In this document: piece after piece, positions 5,247-10,554 of the stretch
Layout: every line of letters begins with the position of its first letter
Numbering within the stretch: position 1 is the first letter of the stretch
Assembly (NCBI GenBank): GCA_937916565.1
Contig: CALFSR010000120.1
Span: 1 to 10,554 of the forward strand
Reading direction: 5' to 3'
Source: an uncultured Bacillota bacterium
Lineage (GTDB): Bacteria; Bacillota; Limnochordia; Limnochordales; ZCTH02-B6
Length of the DNA stretch: 10,554 bases
The notes under the pieces: generated by a model
Database searches by the model: none
What the model was told of the DNA's origin: nothing
What the model saw: the letters and a program-made list of their open reading frames with translations, nothing else
Made by a program: the position numbers and the translations under genes

Positions 5247-7391
5247 GTGGAGACACTGCACGATGCCCACGCACGGGCCTGGGAGCACCTGTTCGTCGGG
5301 CGAGAGCGGGAACTGGCCGCCTTGGACGAGTGGCTTTCCGCGCCGGAGGGGCCGACGGGCGTCTTTTCCGTGACGGGGATGGGCGGCATCGGCAAGTCGA
5401 CCCTTCTTCGCCAGATGGCCTACCGCGCCCGGCGAGCGGGGGCGCGCACGGTGTGGGTCGACGGCCGGGCGTGCACCCGTACCCCCGCGGGCTTGCTCGC
5501 CTACCTCACAACGGCCACGGTGGTCGCTTCCGCGCCGGTACCGTCCGCCTCGGGAGAAGAGCCGCCCGGAGAGGTTTCCCCGGGGCGGTCTTTGGCGGCT
5601 GTTGCTTCGTGGGCCCGGGCCGCCGGTCCGCGGGTCGTCTGGTGCATCGACAACTACGAGGAGCTGGAGGCCCTTGACGGATGGTTCCGGGACGGGTTTC
5701 TGGCTGAGCTGCCCGCCGTTGGCCATCTTATCGTCCTTGCTTCGCGGCAGCAGCTTCCCGGCGGCTGGCACAGTGATCCCGTCTGGCGCCAGAGGCTGCG
5801 GGCCTTGGCCATGCAACCGCTCACCGCGGCAGAAGCCCGCGACTACCTGCAGCGGGTGGGGGTCCCGGGCGGTGCCGTCGACGAACTGGTGCGCCAAGCC
5901 GGGGGACTGCCGCTGGCGCTTTCGGTGGCGGCCCACGCCTACCAAGCGCGGCCCGGGGCGAGCGACCCGCCGGTCGGTCCGGTTGTCCACGCTGTGACCG
6001 CGAACCTCCTGCGGGAGGTGGCCGGCGCCGAGCTCGAACAGGTGCTCGACGTCCTAGCCTTTGTCGGCGAAGCCGACCCCGACCTCCTGCGCCGCATCTT
6101 AGGCCGTCCGGTGCCCCTGCAGGACCTGGTGGCGCTCGAACGGCTCTCTTTCGTCCAGCGTACGGCTACAGGCTACCGTTTGCACGAAGTGGCCCGCCGG
6201 TATCTCCTGGAGGAGCTCCGCCAGCGGGATCCGGAGCGCTTCCGGCGCTCCCGGGAGCGGGCCGTGGCAGCGTTGTTGCCGCGCCTTGCCGAGGGGACCC
6301 GGGCCGCACGAGGAACGGCCGCGGCGTCGCTGCTCGAGCTTTGCGCCGACGCCCTGCCTTCCGTGCCGAGCTACGCCAATCTGTCCACGTGGCGCTCCAG
6401 CCCCAGCCGGAGCCCGGTGCCGGAGGATCTGCCGCGCCTCAAGAAGCTCTTGCGGGATTGGGGCAACCAGCCGCTGCCCCTCCCGGACCCTGCCAGATAC
6501 GAGGAACTGCTGGAACGGATCGTGTTTCAGTTTCCCGAAGGCTGCCGGGTCGTGGTCGGTAGCGACGGCAGGCCGGCGGCGTTTATGGCCGCACCGCTCC
6601 TGGCGCGGGATACGGTTGCGTGCGTGGAGGAGGTCGCACCGGGAACTCTGCGGCGGCTCTTCCCGTGGGAGTATGATCGCCTGGCGGCGCTGCCGCCGGA
6701 AAAGGCGGATACGTACTTTGCATTGCTTCTCGGGGCTGACGCGGAGCACGAAGAGTATTCGGATCAGGAGCTGACCGGCATCCTGATCCGGGACGGACTG
6801 GCACGCCTTGGCGAAGGGACGCGCGCCATCGTCTGCGGTTCTCATCCGGGGCTCGTGTCCTTGCTTACGCAATTAGGCTTCACCCGCTACATGGGTGCCG
6901 GGCCCGGACCGGGGCCCCGTCGCCGGGTGCACACGCTCGATCTGCGGGATGGCCGCTTTGGCCCGTGGGTCGTCTCGCTGCTCGCGCGCATGGAGGGCAA
7001 GCGTGAGGCCGGCTACGCCCGGGCTCTCGCATCTTTGCCCGAGCTGCGGCGCCTCACCGGCGCCCTGCATGAGCCGGAGCAGTGGCGGCGCAGCCCATTG
7101 CCGGCCGCCTTGGGTTGGGACCCAGAGGCGCTGCGCTTACGCGTGCAGCGCCTGCTAGCCCCGGGCGGACCGCTTGTCCCGCCGCTCACGGCCTATGACC
7201 GGGATGTCCTGCGCTCGGTTGCTGAAGGGCTGGTGCCGGCGGCAGCCGCGGCCCAGCTGCATGTCAGCCGGGCCACCTATTACCGCCACCTGGAGCGGGC
7301 CCTCGAGCACCTGCATCAGGTTATCTCCGCGCCGCCCAGCACTCACTCGCCCAGCGAGATGCGGAAGCCCCACGAGGCGTCGCCCCGGTAG
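5247..7391 (+). CDS. STAND/NB-ARC-like ATPase with GNAT-like region and C-terminal LuxR-type HTH
   Basis: Likely a cytoplasmic ATP-dependent signal-sensing transcription regulator; the target is unknown. Residues below count from the GTG at 5247, chosen because GGGGGAT lies 6 bases upstream and homologous-looking sequence begins there; the frame is open back to 5019. FVGRERELAALDEWL (16-30) is the usual lead-in to STAND ATPases. Walker A is GMGGIGKST (44-52), Walker B VVWCID (130-135), followed by LASR (164-167) and GGLPLAL (219-225), as in NB-ARC/LAL-type switches. A winged-helix-like region with LHEVARRYL at 312-320 follows. Residues about 400-550 resemble a GNAT fold, with SHPGLVSLLTQLGFTRY typical of its C-terminal end, but no clear acetyl-CoA loop is seen. 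Residues about 647-690 (LTAYDRDVLRSVAEGL, then QLHVSRATYYRHLERAL) are a LuxR-like HTH. The 3' end overlaps the convergent patatin gene by 49 bp. Confidence 0.8.
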   Translation: METLHDAHARAWEHLFVGRERELAALDEWLSAPEGPTGVFSVTGMGGIGKSTLLRQMAYRARRAGARTVWVDGRACTRTPAGLLAYLTTATVVASAPVPSASGEEPPGEVSPGRSLAAVASWARAAGPRVVWCIDNYEELEALDGWFRDGFLAELPAVGHLIVLASRQQLPGGWHSDPVWRQRLRALAMQPLTAAEARDYLQRVGVPGGAVDELVRQAGGLPLALSVAAHAYQARPGASDPPVGPVVHAVTANLLREVAGAELEQVLDVLAFVGEADPDLLRRILGRPVPLQDLVALERLSFVQRTATGYRLHEVARRYLLEELRQRDPERFRRSRERAVAALLPRLAEGTRAARGTAAASLLELCADALPSVPSYANLSTWRSSPSRSPVPEDLPRLKKLLRDWGNQPLPLPDPARYEELLERIVFQFPEGCRVVVGSDGRPAAFMAAPLLARDTVACVEEVAPGTLRRLFPWEYDRLAALPPEKADTYFALLLGADAEHEEYSDQELTGILIRDGLARLGEGTRAIVCGSHPGLVSLLTQLGFTRYMGAGPGPGPRRRVHTLDLRDGRFGPWVVSLLARMEGKREAGYARALASLPELRRLTGALHEPEQWRRSPLPAALGWDPEALRLRVQRLLAPGGPLVPPLTAYDRDVLRSVAEGLVPAAAAAQLHVSRATYYRHLERALEHLHQVISAPPSTHSPSEMRKPHEASPR

Positions 7392-9025
7392 GTGAGCGCA
7401 AGCCGCAGGCGCAAGGGGTACAGGCCAAAGAGGTATTCATCGGCCACAAGGCCGGCTTCAAGGAGCGGCGCGTACGTGGGAGCGCCGTTCCAGGCGGCCG
7501 TGAGCCCCGCGCCGGCGTACCAGTGGGTTGCTCCCCGGAAGATCCCGAGCACGTTGCGCTTTTCCGCCGGAAGGTACCAGCGCAGGAGGGCGTCCGCCCG
7601 GACGGCGTCGCTGGGAGGCCCGTACATCCCCCGCGGGTCGACGTGGGCTTGCACGTAGATCTGTCGCCCCCGCACCAGCGCCTCCGCCGTGAGGGGGTAC
7701 ATGATCTCGCCGTGCCAGGCGGCGTGATCCACGTCCGCCTGCCGTTCCCACTCGACGGCGTAGTGGAAGTCGCCGATAACACCTTCCAGCAACACCCCCG
7801 GGCTCCAGTGGGCGTCGGTGTGGGCCCGGCGCACAAAGGCGGCCGCGCACAAGCCACGGCACGTGCCGACCCCGAGGCCGAACGTATGCACCCACGACGT
7901 GCTCGTTCCCTGGAGGGAGTATGTTCCCAGCAGCCGCTGGCGGCCAAGGGTACCGAGGGGTACGTCGACACCCAGCTGGAGCCGGGACGGCTCGCCGCCG
8001 CGCATTTCGAAAGAAGGCAGCGCCGCGAGCTGCTGGACCTGCACGTCGCTGGTGGCCAGCGAATAAGCCTCCGTTACCAGTTCTGCGAACTCATCCTGCG
8101 GCCATCCCGGAGGCGGTGGCTGTGATCCGAACGGGAAGTCCGGATCCAGAGCCAAAAGGCGCTCGCGAATTTCGGGCAATGCTTTTTGCGCCGCGGCGTA
8201 CCCGGCGGCGATGAACTCGGCGGCCCGGTCATAGTCAAGGCCCGAGTCCGACGGGATATCAGGGAAGATGATGACGTCCGCCTTGCCGAGCTGCGCGTCC
8301 GCGTTGGCCTTTAGGAGGTGGCCCAGGGCGGCGTTGAGCACGGCCATCGGATTGTCGACGTCGATCGGGTCAACCCGCTGGCCCCGTACGTCGACAGCGA
8401 TGACGAAGTCGGCGCCCAGCTGGCGCGCGGCTTCCACCGGGACCATGGCGGCCACGCCCCCGTCCACGTAATACTCGCCGTCGAGCTCCACTGGCGGGAA
8501 CGTACCGGGGATGGACATGCTGGCACGCATGCCCCGGCTGATAAGGCCCGTATGCCAGACAACCTCCTGCCCGGACTCAAGGTGGGTGACGACGGAATAG
8601 AACGGCACCGGGACGCTGTCGAAGGTGGCATTGTTGGTCAAGTAGTTGATGAAGCGCTCGAGCCGTTCGGTGCCCACAATGCCTCCCCGAGGAGGCAGCA
8701 GCGGTTCAAACAGGTTGCCAAGGTCCATGGTGGTGACCAGGTATTCAAGGTTGTCGACGGAAAGCCCCGCCGCGTACATGCCCGCCACAAGGCTTCCCAT
8801 GCTGGTCCCGACGACCATATCGACCGGGATGCCGGCCTCGGCCAATGCCCGGAGCAGACCGATGTGGCTTAAGCCCCGGGCCGCGCCGCCGCCCAAAACG
8901 ACGGCAACGGAGGGGCGTTCATCGCCTGCCGGGTCCGCAGCAGCCGGATGGGCCGCCAGCAGGAACAGGACCGTGAGGATAACCGCCGCCACGGCGCGGC
9001 CTTTTGTCCGCAAACATGTGACCAT
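7343..9025 (-). CDS. Secreted patatin-like phospholipase with beta-rich C-terminal domain
   Basis: Predicted Ser-Asp dyad lipid acyl hydrolase, exported. The 560-residue product starts at ATG 9025, 8 bases after GGAGG (9034-9038 on this strand), in preference to a longer frame from 9118. A signal peptide is clear: basic start, hydrophobic VAAVILTVLFLLAA, and a probable cut after AHPAAA near residue 30. The patatin domain has the oxyanion loop GGGAARG (45-51), nucleophile elbow GTSMG (S75) and catalytic Asp in DGG (D188). After a Pro-rich linker (about 300-310), residues about 345-560 alternate polar and hydrophobic residues in short strands and end in WGFRISLGE, resembling an outer-membrane barrel, as in patatin-barrel fusions of diderm bacteria. 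The barrel reading is inference; a soluble beta domain is the alternative. Substrate is unknown. The gene is read toward the ATPase gene and away from tuf. Confidence 0.88.
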   Translation of the reverse strand: MVTCLRTKGRAVAAVILTVLFLLAAHPAAADPAGDERPSVAVVLGGGAARGLSHIGLLRALAEAGIPVDMVVGTSMGSLVAGMYAAGLSVDNLEYLVTTMDLGNLFEPLLPPRGGIVGTERLERFINYLTNNATFDSVPVPFYSVVTHLESGQEVVWHTGLISRGMRASMSIPGTFPPVELDGEYYVDGGVAAMVPVEAARQLGADFVIAVDVRGQRVDPIDVDNPMAVLNAALGHLLKANADAQLGKADVIIFPDIPSDSGLDYDRAAEFIAAGYAAAQKALPEIRERLLALDPDFPFGSQPPPPGWPQDEFAELVTEAYSLATSDVQVQQLAALPSFEMRGGEPSRLQLGVDVPLGTLGRQRLLGTYSLQGTSTSWVHTFGLGVGTCRGLCAAAFVRRAHTDAHWSPGVLLEGVIGDFHYAVEWERQADVDHAAWHGEIMYPLTAEALVRGRQIYVQAHVDPRGMYGPPSDAVRADALLRWYLPAEKRNVLGIFRGATHWYAGAGLTAAWNGAPTYAPLLEAGLVADEYLFGLYPLRLRLALTYRGDASWGFRISLGE

Positions 9026-9116
9026 GGACTCTGCCTCCAAACTTAGGCTCGCGCCGTACTCCACGAAACGCGGGCGAAATCCAGGGGACACGGAGCGGCT
9101 TCCCCCTGGTCCTTCC

Positions 9117-9122
9117 AATATA
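9117..9122 (-). promoter_or_regulatory. Candidate -10 box of the patatin gene
   Basis: Read on the - strand this is TATATT, an isolated AT-rich block in GC-rich DNA about 92 bases upstream of the patatin start codon. At 17-base spacing the -35 position reads AGGTGT, a poor match, so the promoter would need an activator. The dyad just upstream fits that. Confidence 0.4.
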
Positions 9123-9145
9123 TATGCCGGTTTTGTGCCACACCT

Positions 9146-9160
9146 CTCGGATCATCCGAG
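9146..9160. promoter_or_regulatory. Operator-like dyad upstream of the patatin gene
   Basis: CTCGGAT-C-ATCCGAG is a perfect 7-bp inverted repeat around one central base. Its centre (9153) lies about 43 bases upstream of the start expected from the TATATT box, the usual place for an activator that contacts polymerase at a weak -35. As RNA it could also form a 6-bp hairpin with a 3-base loop, but no T run follows on either strand. Confidence 0.45.
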
Positions 9161-9364
9161 CCAGGCCCCTATGCAACGTTGGCGAGGAGTTCCGTCCGCA
9201 GGAGGCACTTTCCTGCCGGGATCGGGTCGAAACCGGGGGCGAGCCTCGGCTCCACGGGCCTTTGGGAGGAAAAGCCTGCAAGGGAGCGAATACTATGTCC
9301 GGATTTTCACCGGTGACCTTTTACCTGCCCGCTCGGGGTGCATGCTGCAAAGGAGTGGAACGGC

Positions 9365-10554
<1,190 letters not shown>

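Larger units (their letters stand above)
9026..9364. other. Divergent intergenic region between the patatin gene and tuf
   Basis: These 339 bases hold the control regions of both genes. On the patatin side there is an AT-rich TATATATT run (- strand, 9117-9124) and a dyad at 9146-9160. On the tuf side I found no clear -35/-10 pair. TACTAT at 9291-9296 is a weak -10 candidate, and TCACCGGTGA (9307-9316) is a 10-base palindrome in the presumed leader. GAGCC-tc-GGCTC (9241-9252) is a minor dyad. No RNA gene or intrinsic terminator was recognised. Confidence 0.5.

Noticed and set aside
5247..9025. Anti-phage defence system (STAND ATPase plus patatin phospholipase)
   Set aside because: Both families occur in defence systems, but the patatin has an export signal, the genes are convergent rather than an operon, and the ATPase ends in a DNA-binding HTH. 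A regulatory and envelope role fits better.

Overview
The window looks like a chromosomal piece of a high-GC, probably thermophilic, spore-forming Firmicute (Symbiobacterium, Thermaerobacter or Limnochordia-like). The evidence is the Firmicutes gene order cysE-cysS-mrnC-rlmB-sigH and a sporulation sigma factor nearly identical to Bacillus SigH over long stretches. Genus cannot be fixed from the sequence alone.

Left part (1-3608, + strand): a tight operon of serine O-acetyltransferase (cysE, 5' end outside the window), cysteinyl-tRNA synthetase (cysS), the 23S rRNA maturation nuclease Mini-III (mrnC) and a SpoU/TrmH-family rRNA 2'-O-methyltransferase (rlmB). It links cysteine supply, Cys-tRNA charging and rRNA maturation. 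A promoter with an exact TATAAT box at the rlmB stop codon appears to start the sigH transcript (sigH 3796-4452). The small gene (yacP type) often found between rlmB and sigH is absent.

Middle (4453-5018): a four-tRNA cluster, Thr(UGU)-Tyr(GUA)-initiator fMet(CAU)-Thr(GGU). Two promoters of nearly identical design are visible, and a strong intrinsic terminator closes the cluster. The layout recalls the thrU-tyrU-glyT-thrT-tufB locus of E. coli, with an initiator tRNA in the Gly slot and with tuf displaced by about 4.4 kb.

Right part (5019-9364): two convergent genes sit between the tRNAs and tuf. One is a STAND/NB-ARC-like ATPase with a GNAT-like middle region and a C-terminal LuxR-type helix-turn-helix (+ strand). 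The other is a secreted patatin-family lipase with a beta-rich, possibly outer-membrane barrel-like C-terminus (- strand). Their 3' ends overlap by 49 bp. The patatin promoter region carries a clean dyad placed like an activator site. tuf (EF-Tu, + strand) begins at 9365 and runs off the right edge a few codons before its expected end.

The STAND-regulator plus secreted patatin pair is the least ordinary part of the window. A regulatory link between them is inference only.
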